Notes under the pieces: model-generated
Told to the model about the DNA's origin: nothing
Databases searched by the model: none
Seen by the model: the letters and a program-made list of their open reading frames with translations, nothing else
Position numbers and translations under genes: made by a program
Assembly: GCA_050185455.1 (NCBI GenBank)
Contig: JBFWZL010000045.1
Coordinates: 1-18,569, forward strand
Direction: 5' to 3'
Source of the DNA: SYOC01 sp050185455
Lineage (GTDB): Bacteria; Desulfobacterota; Binatia; Bin18
Length of the DNA: 18,569 bases
Part shown: positions 8,700 to 14,442 of the stretch, piece after piece
How the letters are laid out: the number at the start of each line of letters is the position of its first letter
Position numbering within the stretch: the first letter of the stretch is position 1

Positions 8700-8728
8700 A
8701 ACATACACGAGCGTTTTATAAAACTCAA
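8700..8728 (-). promoter_or_regulatory. Candidate sigma-70 promoter for the tRNA-Lys/Glu unit
   Basis: On the minus strand TTGAGT (8728-8723) and TATGTT (8705-8700) are separated by 17 bp. Each matches four of six consensus bases. The -10 box ends 14 nt before the first base of tRNA-Lys, a sensible distance for a short 5' leader. Confidence 0.4.
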
Positions 8729-8760
8729 ATCCCCCTCACCGTCCATTTTCTTCGTTCTCC

Positions 8761-8788
8761 TTGACAAGAGGAGCCAGTCTGGCATAAG
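8761..8788 (+). promoter_or_regulatory. Candidate sigma-70 promoter of the tetR gene
   Basis: A perfect -35 box TTGACA (8761-8766) is followed after 16 bp by CATAAG (8783-8788, four of six matches to TATAAT). Initiation would fall near 8795, about 57 nt upstream of the GTG start and right at the palindromic operator. Confidence 0.5.
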
Positions 8789-8796
8789 AGGCTAGG

Positions 8797-8814
8797 AATG
8801 AACACTCACTCATT
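8797..8814. promoter_or_regulatory. Putative TetR-family operator (AATGA-N8-TCATT)
   Basis: AATGAACACTCACTCATT is an 18-bp dyad with perfect 5-bp outer arms. It resembles the (T)GAATGA...TCATTCA operators of TetR-type fatty-acid and acyl-CoA regulators. It overlaps the predicted transcription start, so the encoded regulator probably represses itself. I see no second full copy upstream of the TPP-enzyme gene. Confidence 0.55.
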
Positions 8815-8851
8815 TAATGCTTGGCGGAACCCCTGGGAAAGGTGAGCGCGA

Positions 8852-9589
8852 GTGAAAGCACAAGTCTTACGCAAAAAACGGAGACCAACATCCCAAGTCG
8901 CTGATGAGAAGCGATTGTTGGAAGGAAAAGAACGCATTGCCGCTACCGCTGCGGGGCTGTTCCTGAACGGCGGCTATCATAGCACCAGTGTGCGGGAGAT
9001 CGCACAAAAGGCAGGAATGAGCGTCGGTTCGGTCTTTAATTACTTCACAAGCAAGGAAGAGATCCTTTTCTTTCTCTTCTCCCGCAACCAAGAACAAACG
9101 GAGGCGACACTTCGTGATCAACGGGCGGAGTTCGAGCGGTTGCGAGGGGAAGGGGTTGACCCAAAAGCATTGCTCTGGGCGGCGTACGAGTTCTACTGCC
9201 GACTAATTGATGAAATGCGACGCTACACCGTCCTCGGCTATCAGGAGCTCAAATCGCTTACCGTTGCCGAGCGTCGCCGTATCTTGGAAGGGGAAGAGCG
9301 AATACAGCACTTCATTGAAGAGGTCATCGGGTACGGCATAGAGGAAGGTGTGTTTCCAGAGGGAGATATCGACCTCAAGGCGCATTGTCTCATGATGCTC
9401 GCGCAATCGTGGGCTGTGCGCCGCTGGGCGTTGAAGCGCTTTACCAAAGTGGATGATTATTTGACTGATGTAAAGGAGATTGTGTTGGCGATCGTGGAGA
9501 GCAAGACGCTCCCAGAGAATGGAATCGCGATGGTCGCGGCGGAAGCGAGTGGGGCGACGGCTCCGCGGGAGCGAAGTATGTTGTCGTAG
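8852..9589 (+). CDS. TetR/AcrR-family transcriptional regulator
   Basis: The 245-residue protein starts at GTG 8852 with AAGGTGAG upstream. The N-terminal DNA-binding domain (about residues 22-75) has the family signature: RIAATAAGLFLNGGYHSTSV, then the HTH VREIAQKAGMSVGSVFNYF and TSKEEIL. The rest is a helical ligand-binding and dimer domain of usual length (YEFYCRLIDEMRRYTVLGYQ, MLAQSWAVRRWALKRF). Members of this type often sense acyl-CoA or hydrophobic acids, and the catabolic cluster that follows on the same strand fits that, but the ligand is inferred only. The palindrome at 8797-8814 suggests autoregulation. A hairpin plus T-run at 9833-9891 separates it from the next gene. Confidence 0.93.
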   Translation: MKAQVLRKKRRPTSQVADEKRLLEGKERIAATAAGLFLNGGYHSTSVREIAQKAGMSVGSVFNYFTSKEEILFFLFSRNQEQTEATLRDQRAEFERLRGEGVDPKALLWAAYEFYCRLIDEMRRYTVLGYQELKSLTVAERRRILEGEERIQHFIEEVIGYGIEEGVFPEGDIDLKAHCLMMLAQSWAVRRWALKRFTKVDDYLTDVKEIVLAIVESKTLPENGIAMVAAEASGATAPRERSMLS

Positions 9590-9832
9590 AGGTTTCAACC
9601 GGTTGCAACACTCACACGAAGACGGGGCCGTTGATGGTCGAGGATAACGTTAATTTCGCAATGGCTTGTAACGATTCTCCGGCGGCGAAAGGAGCCTCAT
9701 CCGAAGCCCGTGGGGCTGCACTACCACACACTAATGAATGGCGTAGTGACGTTGAGGATGGGAATTGCACCAACACGTTGCCGGGTAAGCTGCTGCGCAG
9801 CTCTCAGGTTGCTGCGTAAGCGGCTCGGGGAC

Positions 9833-9891
9833 CCCCAGGAAGGTAAGGAGGGAAGGGCTCGCAAGAGCCCACCTTCCTGGGGAGGATTTTT
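9833..9891 (+). terminator. Nested GC-rich hairpin with GCAA tetraloop and T-run
   Basis: The outer arms CCCCAGGAAGGT (9833-9844) and ACCTTCCTGGGG (9871-9882) pair perfectly over 12 bp. The inner arms GGGCTC (9855-9860) and GAGCCC (9865-9870) close on a GNRA tetraloop, GCAA. A 10-nt purine-rich bulge (9845-9854) lies on the 5' side only. Five T residues follow at 9887-9891, four bases after the stem. It is probably the terminator of tetR, though the gap before the T-run is not canonical. The bulged GNRA form is also compatible with a dispersed structured repeat. Confidence 0.5.
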
Positions 9892-9898
9892 GAATTTT

Positions 9899-9984
9899 CA
9901 GCCGTCAGCAATCAGTTTTCAGCTAGAACCGAGAAATTCTTAGGGTCCTCTTTTGCCTAGCTGAGTGCTGATCGCTGAATGCTT
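9899..9984. repeat. Heptamer-array hairpin 3, upstream of the TPP enzyme
   Basis: Four 7-mers beginning CAG (consensus CAGYNNT) run in phase at 9899-9926. Four 7-mers ending in GCTG or GCTT (for example CTAGCTG, AGTGCTG) run at 9957-9984. Arms 9905-9926 and 9957-9978 pair over 22 positions with 18 Watson-Crick and three G-U pairs in RNA, leaving one mismatch and a 30-nt loop. The element ends a few bases before the ribosome-binding site AAGGAG and so lies in the 5' leader. Confidence 0.75.
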
Positions 9985-10001
9985 TCTTTAAGGAGCTTCG
10001 T

Positions 10002-11675
10002 ATGGCCCAAGTAGACGGCAGCCAGCTCATGGCTGAAGGACTAAAAGAAGAAGGAGTGGATACGATTTTTTACATCATGGGTGGACCAAACATTCTCCTA
10101 TCCATGCATGCCGAACGGCTTGGTATCCGCCTCATCGATGTTCGTCACGAGCAAGCTGCTGCAATGATGGCGCACGCCTATTCGCGGGTGACGGGAAAAG
10201 TCGGCGTCTGCATGGGTGCAGGTGGTCCTGGCGCTGCAAACCTGCTGACCGGCGTAGCCAACGCTTTCCTTGATGCTTGCCCTGTTTTAGCTTTGGGCGG
10301 CTCCTCTGCAGTTCATTATTACGATCTTGGTGATTTCCAGGAATTCGATCAGCTCGCAGTGTTTAAGCCGATCTGTAAATGGTCAGCACGGATTTATGAA
10401 TCTCACCGCGCCAAAGAATATGTGCACCTGGGAATGCTGCGTGCGCGGCAAGGGAAACCTGGACCTGTCTACTTTGATATGCCGGGCAATATGCTGGTCG
10501 AACGTGTCGACGAAAAAAAAGTGTGGCCGCGTCCCGTCGTTGGGGCGAAGTCGCTGCCGACGGCTGATAGTCGCTCCGTCGAAAAGGCTGTGGAACTCCT
10601 GAAAGGAGCGCAGAAGCCTCTCCTGATCACGGGCAGCGGGATTTTTTGGTCTGGCGCCGGCGCGGAGATGCAACGTTTTGTCGAAGCGACAGGAATTCCT
10701 TTCTTTACCACACCGCAAGGTCGCGGCGTCGTGCCGGATGATCATCCGTTGAGTCTTCTTGGCGCTCGGTCTTATGCGCTCAGGGAGGCTGATGTAGTGT
10801 TGGTGGTCGGTACGCGCCTGAATTTCATCATTGGTTATGGTCGTCCACCACGCTTCTCTCCAGAAGCGAAATTCATTCAAGTTGATGTTGATTCGGAAGA
10901 AATCGGACGGACGCGTAGCGTTGACCTCGGTATTGTCGGGGACGCCAAAGCCGTCTTTCAGCAACTGACGGAAGTTGCGAAAGGGCGGGTGAATTTTGGT
11001 GAAAGCTCCGCCTGGGTGCAACAACTCGGCGCAAAGGATCGGGAGAACCGTGAGAAGATGGCTCCACTGCTCAATTCCGATCAGGCTCCCATCCATCCCC
11101 TGCGATTATGCAAGGAAGTCCGCGATTTCATTCCACGCAACGGCATCCTCGCGGTCGACGGACATGAGATCATGAACATGTCGCGTCAAGCGATTCCTTC
11201 CTTTACCCCTGGCGCGCGCCTCAATCCTGGTCCGAATGGCTGTATGGGGGTTGGTCTGCCGTTTGGTGTGGGCGCGAAGGCGGCGGCTCCGGATCGCCCA
11301 GTCGTGGTGCTCCATGGTGATGGTTCGCTCGGGTTAAATATGATGGAACTCGATACCGCCGTGCGTCACCAGTTGCCGGTACTAGTAGTCGTGAGCAATA
11401 ATGGCGGGTGGACTGCGAGTCCTGGCAATAATATGCACGTGCCTGGCCGCAATCTCGGGAACGTGCGTTACGATCTCATTGCCCAAGGGATAGGAGCATA
11501 CGGGGAACTCGTGGAAGATCCGCGCGGTATTCGCTCTGCCATGGAACGCGCCTGGACAGAAGTTGAAAATGGTCGCCCTGCGTTGCTCAATGTGCTGACC
11601 GAACCGACCGCGCGCGCGCAGACCGTGCCGTTTGCTAGCTACGGCGGCGAGTCGGCGGGCACATCGCTGATGTAA
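10002..11675 (+). CDS. Thiamine-pyrophosphate enzyme, oxalyl-CoA decarboxylase / 2-hydroxyacyl-CoA lyase-like
   Basis: The 557-residue protein has the three-domain layout of the TPP family. The Pyr domain carries the catalytic Glu50 in DVRHEQAA and the GAGGPGAANLLTGVANAF block. The central Rossmann-like domain (about 190-330) reads GRGVVPDDHPLSLLGARS, VLVVGTRLNFIIGYGRPP and FIQVDVDSEEIGR. The PP domain carries the GDGS...NN motif at 439-467. The VGTRLN...GRPP...FIQVD...EIGR pattern is closer to oxalyl-CoA decarboxylase and 2-hydroxyacyl-CoA lyase than to acetolactate synthase, from recollection of those families. Two CoA-transferase genes directly downstream support a CoA-thioester substrate. 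AAGGAG lies 7 nt before the ATG. The exact substrate and whether it decarboxylates or cleaves cannot be decided here; a general label would be TPP-binding protein. Confidence 0.85.
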   Translation: MAQVDGSQLMAEGLKEEGVDTIFYIMGGPNILLSMHAERLGIRLIDVRHEQAAAMMAHAYSRVTGKVGVCMGAGGPGAANLLTGVANAFLDACPVLALGGSSAVHYYDLGDFQEFDQLAVFKPICKWSARIYESHRAKEYVHLGMLRARQGKPGPVYFDMPGNMLVERVDEKKVWPRPVVGAKSLPTADSRSVEKAVELLKGAQKPLLITGSGIFWSGAGAEMQRFVEATGIPFFTTPQGRGVVPDDHPLSLLGARSYALREADVVLVVGTRLNFIIGYGRPPRFSPEAKFIQVDVDSEEIGRTRSVDLGIVGDAKAVFQQLTEVAKGRVNFGESSAWVQQLGAKDRENREKMAPLLNSDQAPIHPLRLCKEVRDFIPRNGILAVDGHEIMNMSRQAIPSFTPGARLNPGPNGCMGVGLPFGVGAKAAAPDRPVVVLHGDGSLGLNMMELDTAVRHQLPVLVVVSNNGGWTASPGNNMHVPGRNLGNVRYDLIAQGIGAYGELVEDPRGIRSAMERAWTEVENGRPALLNVLTEPTARAQTVPFASYGGESAGTSLM

Positions 11676-11676
11676 G

Positions 11677-11757
11677 TTCCGAGTACCGAGCGCTGAGTTC
11701 CAAGTGATCGGAAATGCAACTTGGCGTTCAGGATTCAGGATTCAGGACTCAAGACTT
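11677..11757. repeat. Heptamer-array hairpin 4 (TPP enzyme to CoA-transferase gap)
   Basis: Directly after the stop, four 7-mers ending in GAG or AAG run at 11677-11704 (TTCCGAG, TACCGAG and variants). Three exact copies of TTCAGGA then lie at 11727-11747, followed by the variant CTCAAGA (11748-11754). CCAAGT and ACTTGG flank the loop. Extended arms of about 30 nt pair at 18 Watson-Crick and about five G-U positions. The last units run into the ATG of the next gene. Confidence 0.75.
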
Positions 11758-13005
11758 ATGACAGGATTCCTTTTTGACGTAAAAGTACTCGAACTCGCCG
11801 ACGAGAAAGGCGAGTTTTGTGGAAAACTTCTGGCCGGCGCCGGCGCTGATGTGATCAAAGTCGAGCCGCCTGGAGGCAATTCGACACGCGCTCTTGGCCC
11901 TTTTTATCACGATGAGCCTCATCTGGATCGTAGTCTGTATTTTTGGCATTACAATTTTGGCAAGCGCGGCGTAACCCTCGACATTCATTCTCCAGATGGA
12001 ACAGCGGTGCTCAAGAAACTTATTGCTCAGAGTGATGTGTTATTAGACTCTCTGCCGCTTGACACTCTTGCCAAACTGGGACTCGACTGGGACGCGTTGC
12101 GCCAGCTTAATCCACGGCTTATCTACGTGGTGCTAACGCCGTTTGGGCGAAGTGGACCGTGGCGCGATTACAAAGCCAACGACCTCGTTCACCTTGCCTT
12201 GGGCGGGCAGATGATGTGCTGCGGCTACAATCCCAAAGAAGATGGGACCTATGACATCCCACCGATTGCGCCGCAAATGTGGCATGCTTACCACATCGCC
12301 GGCAATCAAGCCTTCATCGCGACCGTGGGAGCGTTGATCGGACGGGAAACCTCGGGGCAAGGGGAAATGATCGACGCGCCGATCCATCAGGCGGTGAGCG
12401 TCTGCACGGAGATCGATGTGCCCAACTGGATCTATAACCAAACTGCTTGTTATCGGCAAACCGGGCGACATGCACAGCCAGTTATCGGGCCAGAAGTACA
12501 ATTCCCAACCAACGATGGACGCTACTCGATCATTCTGCCAAACCCGTTTCCGGGTGGATACGAAACGCTCGTGAGTTTTCTTGACGGTAAAGGGAAAGCG
12601 GGGGATCTCACTGACAAGAAGTATGACGATCCTAGTAACCGTAAAGGGTTAGAGTTCGCCAAGCACTTCGCGGACGTGCAAGGTGAGTGTGTTGCCGCGT
12701 TTGACCTGGAAGAGGTCTGGCGTGAAGGTCAGAATCTCGGGATTCCCTGGTCGCCGATCCGCAAACCAGAAGAAAACTTGCAGGACGAGCAGTGGCGGAT
12801 GCGCGCGACATTTACCGAAGTGGAGCATCCGGAACTCGGCGAGCGCTTCTCCTATGTCGGTGCGCCGATGTTGCCCAACGAAGTGTCGTGGCGGCAGGGG
12901 CCGCGTGCGCCGCTAATTGGCGAACACAATGAAGACATTTACTGTGGGAAGTTGGGGATGGCTCGTGACGAGGTGGCGCAGTTGAAAGAACGAAAGGTTG
13001 TGTGA
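11758..13005 (+). CDS. CaiB/BaiF family III CoA-transferase, non-canonical subunit
   Basis: I start at ATG 11758 (415 residues). A GTG at 11704 in the same frame would translate the heptamer repeat, and the family N-terminus fits the inner start (FDVKVLELADEKGEFCGKLLAGAGADVIKVEPPGG). The ribosome-binding site is weak. Family III enzymes move CoA between carboxylic acids through an Asp-bound anhydride, the Asp lying about nine residues after a GQ pair. Here the segment is GQGEMIDAPIHQAVSV (200-215), and the position expected to hold Asp is occupied by Ile, His or Gln depending on alignment. This subunit therefore probably lacks the catalytic carboxylate and works with the next gene product as a heteromer, as in BbsEF- or SmtAB-type pairs. 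Other landmarks are intact (WHYNFGKRGVTLDI, PFGRSGPWRDYKANDL). Confidence 0.88.
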   Translation: MTGFLFDVKVLELADEKGEFCGKLLAGAGADVIKVEPPGGNSTRALGPFYHDEPHLDRSLYFWHYNFGKRGVTLDIHSPDGTAVLKKLIAQSDVLLDSLPLDTLAKLGLDWDALRQLNPRLIYVVLTPFGRSGPWRDYKANDLVHLALGGQMMCCGYNPKEDGTYDIPPIAPQMWHAYHIAGNQAFIATVGALIGRETSGQGEMIDAPIHQAVSVCTEIDVPNWIYNQTACYRQTGRHAQPVIGPEVQFPTNDGRYSIILPNPFPGGYETLVSFLDGKGKAGDLTDKKYDDPSNRKGLEFAKHFADVQGECVAAFDLEEVWREGQNLGIPWSPIRKPEENLQDEQWRMRATFTEVEHPELGERFSYVGAPMLPNEVSWRQGPRAPLIGEHNEDIYCGKLGMARDEVAQLKERKVV

Positions 13006-13048
13006 TTGAGTCATCGGGCCATTTTTTCAATGACTCAATCACCCGATG
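13003..13048. repeat. Octamer-type inverted repeat between the CoA-transferase genes
   Basis: TGATTGAGTCAT (13003-13014) and ATGACTCAATCA (13030-13041) form a perfect 12-bp stem with a 15-nt loop. CATCGGG (13012-13018) and CCCGATG (13042-13048) form a second, overlapping complementary pair. The right side can be read as 8-bp words (ACTCAATC, ACCCGATG). The first TGA is the stop codon of the upstream gene, so the stem begins inside the coding end. Confidence 0.7.
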
Positions 13049-13066
13049 AATAAATGGAGAAATACT

Positions 13067-14356
13067 GTGAGACCATTAGAGGGAGTTCGTATCGCTGACT
13101 TGACGTGGTTGCTGGCTGGCGCCGGCGGTCCTCGTCTAATGGCGAGTCTTGGCGCGGAGGTCATTCGTATTGAATGGCGTGACCGATTGGATTTTCTCCG
13201 TTATATGCCGCCGTTTGCTCCACGCAAGAATGAGGCGGCGGAAAAAGCCGGAGCCATCGAGATGGTTGGTCTCAGCAAAGACAATTCGAAAAGCGTGAAC
13301 CGCGCCGGCTTTTTTAACGACGTGAACGCCGGGAAACGTGGCGTCAGCCTAAACATGGGTCATCCCAAAGGCCGTGAATTGTTCAAACGACTTGTAAGCA
13401 TTAGTGATGTCGTGGTCGAAGCGTTCACTGCTGAAACGATGCGCAAGTGGGGCTTGGGCTACGACCAACTCAAGGCAATTAAGAACGATATTATTTACAT
13501 CCAGCAACCAGGCTGGGGGTATAAAGGGCCGTACGTCAAGTTTGTTTCCTATGGTCCGATCGCACAAGCTGCGAGCGGTTTGACCGAGCAGTCTGGGCTC
13601 CCTGCGCCGTATCCGCCTGCAGGCTGGGGCTTTTCCTACATGGACTGGAGCGGAGCGTACTACTGCGCAATCTCTATGCTCTGTGCAATTTATTACAAGA
13701 AACGCACGGGCAAGGGACAGTACCTCGATTGCTCGCAGGTTGAGCCTGGCATTTATATGACCGGCTCCGCCGTGCTCGATTCTTTGGTGAACGGTCGTTC
13801 TTCTCAACGAGTTGGGAATCGCTCGCCCTATAAACCCGCTGCGCCGCACGGCGCTTATCGCTGTGCAGGAGACGATCGCTGGATCGCTGTTGCTGTCACA
13901 AACGATGATGAATGGCGAGCGTTTGTCCGTGAGCTGGGAACTCCGAGTTGGACGCAGCAAGAGAAATTCGCCACTCTGAGCGCACGCCTCTTCAATCAGG
14001 ACGAACTCGATCGTTACGTCGGTGAATGGACCAAAGACAAAGAACCTTTCGCTTTACAGGAACGGCTGCAGAATGCTGGTGTGCCTGCTGGCGTTTGTCA
14101 AACGGCGCAAGATCGTGTGGAAAGCGATCCGCAATTGAAGCATTTACGTTGGCTGATTCCATTGACCCATAGCGAAATTGGCGAGTGGCCGATCAAAGAC
14201 GTACCGTTTCATTTTACCAATGCTACGGTGAATCAGGGCGGACCAACCGAGCGCGCCGCGCCATGTTACGGCGAAGATAACGATTATGTCTACGACGAGC
14301 TGTTGCAGTTAACTAAGCAGGAAAGGGCAGAGTTCGAGAAGGAAGGAATAATTTAA
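13067..14356 (+). CDS. CaiB/BaiF family III CoA-transferase, probable catalytic subunit
   Basis: I prefer GTG 13067 (429 residues): GGAG lies 7 nt upstream and the product begins MRPLEGVRIADLTWLLAGAG, the usual family start. An in-frame ATG at 13046 adds seven residues but lies inside the repeat. Landmarks include LMASLGAEVIRIEW (24-37), NAGKRGVSLNM (87-97), a QPGWGYKGPY block (147-156) and GKGQYLDCSQVEPGIY (215-230), where Glu226 occupies the position of the catalytic Asp in formyl-CoA transferase. A carboxylate is thus retained here but not in the preceding subunit. The two proteins are related yet clearly diverged, which fits a heteromeric transferase. It could activate the acid that the TPP enzyme then processes as a CoA thioester. 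Confidence 0.9.
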   Translation: MRPLEGVRIADLTWLLAGAGGPRLMASLGAEVIRIEWRDRLDFLRYMPPFAPRKNEAAEKAGAIEMVGLSKDNSKSVNRAGFFNDVNAGKRGVSLNMGHPKGRELFKRLVSISDVVVEAFTAETMRKWGLGYDQLKAIKNDIIYIQQPGWGYKGPYVKFVSYGPIAQAASGLTEQSGLPAPYPPAGWGFSYMDWSGAYYCAISMLCAIYYKKRTGKGQYLDCSQVEPGIYMTGSAVLDSLVNGRSSQRVGNRSPYKPAAPHGAYRCAGDDRWIAVAVTNDDEWRAFVRELGTPSWTQQEKFATLSARLFNQDELDRYVGEWTKDKEPFALQERLQNAGVPAGVCQTAQDRVESDPQLKHLRWLIPLTHSEIGEWPIKDVPFHFTNATVNQGGPTERAAPCYGEDNDYVYDELLQLTKQERAEFEKEGII

Positions 14357-14367
14357 GACAAGGGTGT

Positions 14368-14433
14368 CAGGACCCGGGGACCAGGGGGCAGTAAAAGAAC
14401 ACCTGCCTGATACTTGTAACCTGTAGTCAGAGG
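14368..14433. repeat. Heptamer arrays between CoA-transferase and amidohydrolase genes
   Basis: A left array at 14368-14395 has units CAGGACC, CGGGGAC, CAGGGGG. A right array at 14406-14426 has CCTGATA, CTTGTAA, CCTGTAG, all in 7-bp phase. Arm complementarity is poorer than in the other elements (mainly CAGG against CCTG). It ends just before the strong AGGAGGT of the next gene. Confidence 0.55.
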
Positions 14434-14442
14434 AGGTCAGTA

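Larger units (their letters stand above)
9590..10001. other. Gap between tetR and the catabolic cluster
   Basis: This 412-bp gap holds no supportable gene; a 62-codon frame at 9631-9819 shows no recognisable protein features and no ribosome-binding site of note. Just after the tetR stop is the perfect palindrome CAACCGGTTG (9596-9605). GCTGCGCAGC (9792-9801) is another. Then come a terminator-like hairpin (9833-9891) and a heptamer-array hairpin (9899-9984) that ends just before the AAGGAG of the next gene. AATGAAT at 9733-9739 is at best a half-site for the upstream regulator. Confidence 0.6.

Noticed and set aside
9631..9819. A 62-codon frame after tetR
   Set aside because: No ribosome-binding site, low-complexity composition and no family resemblance.
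10383..11096. A 237-codon open frame on the minus strand inside the TPP enzyme gene
   Set aside because: It is antisense to a well-supported enzyme and its product has no recognisable family features; its length comes from codon bias of the sense gene.
10002..11675. Acetolactate synthase large subunit
   Set aside because: The central-domain pattern and the CoA-transferase neighbours fit the acyl-CoA lyase/decarboxylase branch better, and no regulatory small subunit gene is adjacent.
11704..11757. N-terminal extension of the first CoA-transferase from GTG 11704
   Set aside because: The extra 18 residues translate the TTCAGGA repeat, and family members begin at about the inner ATG.
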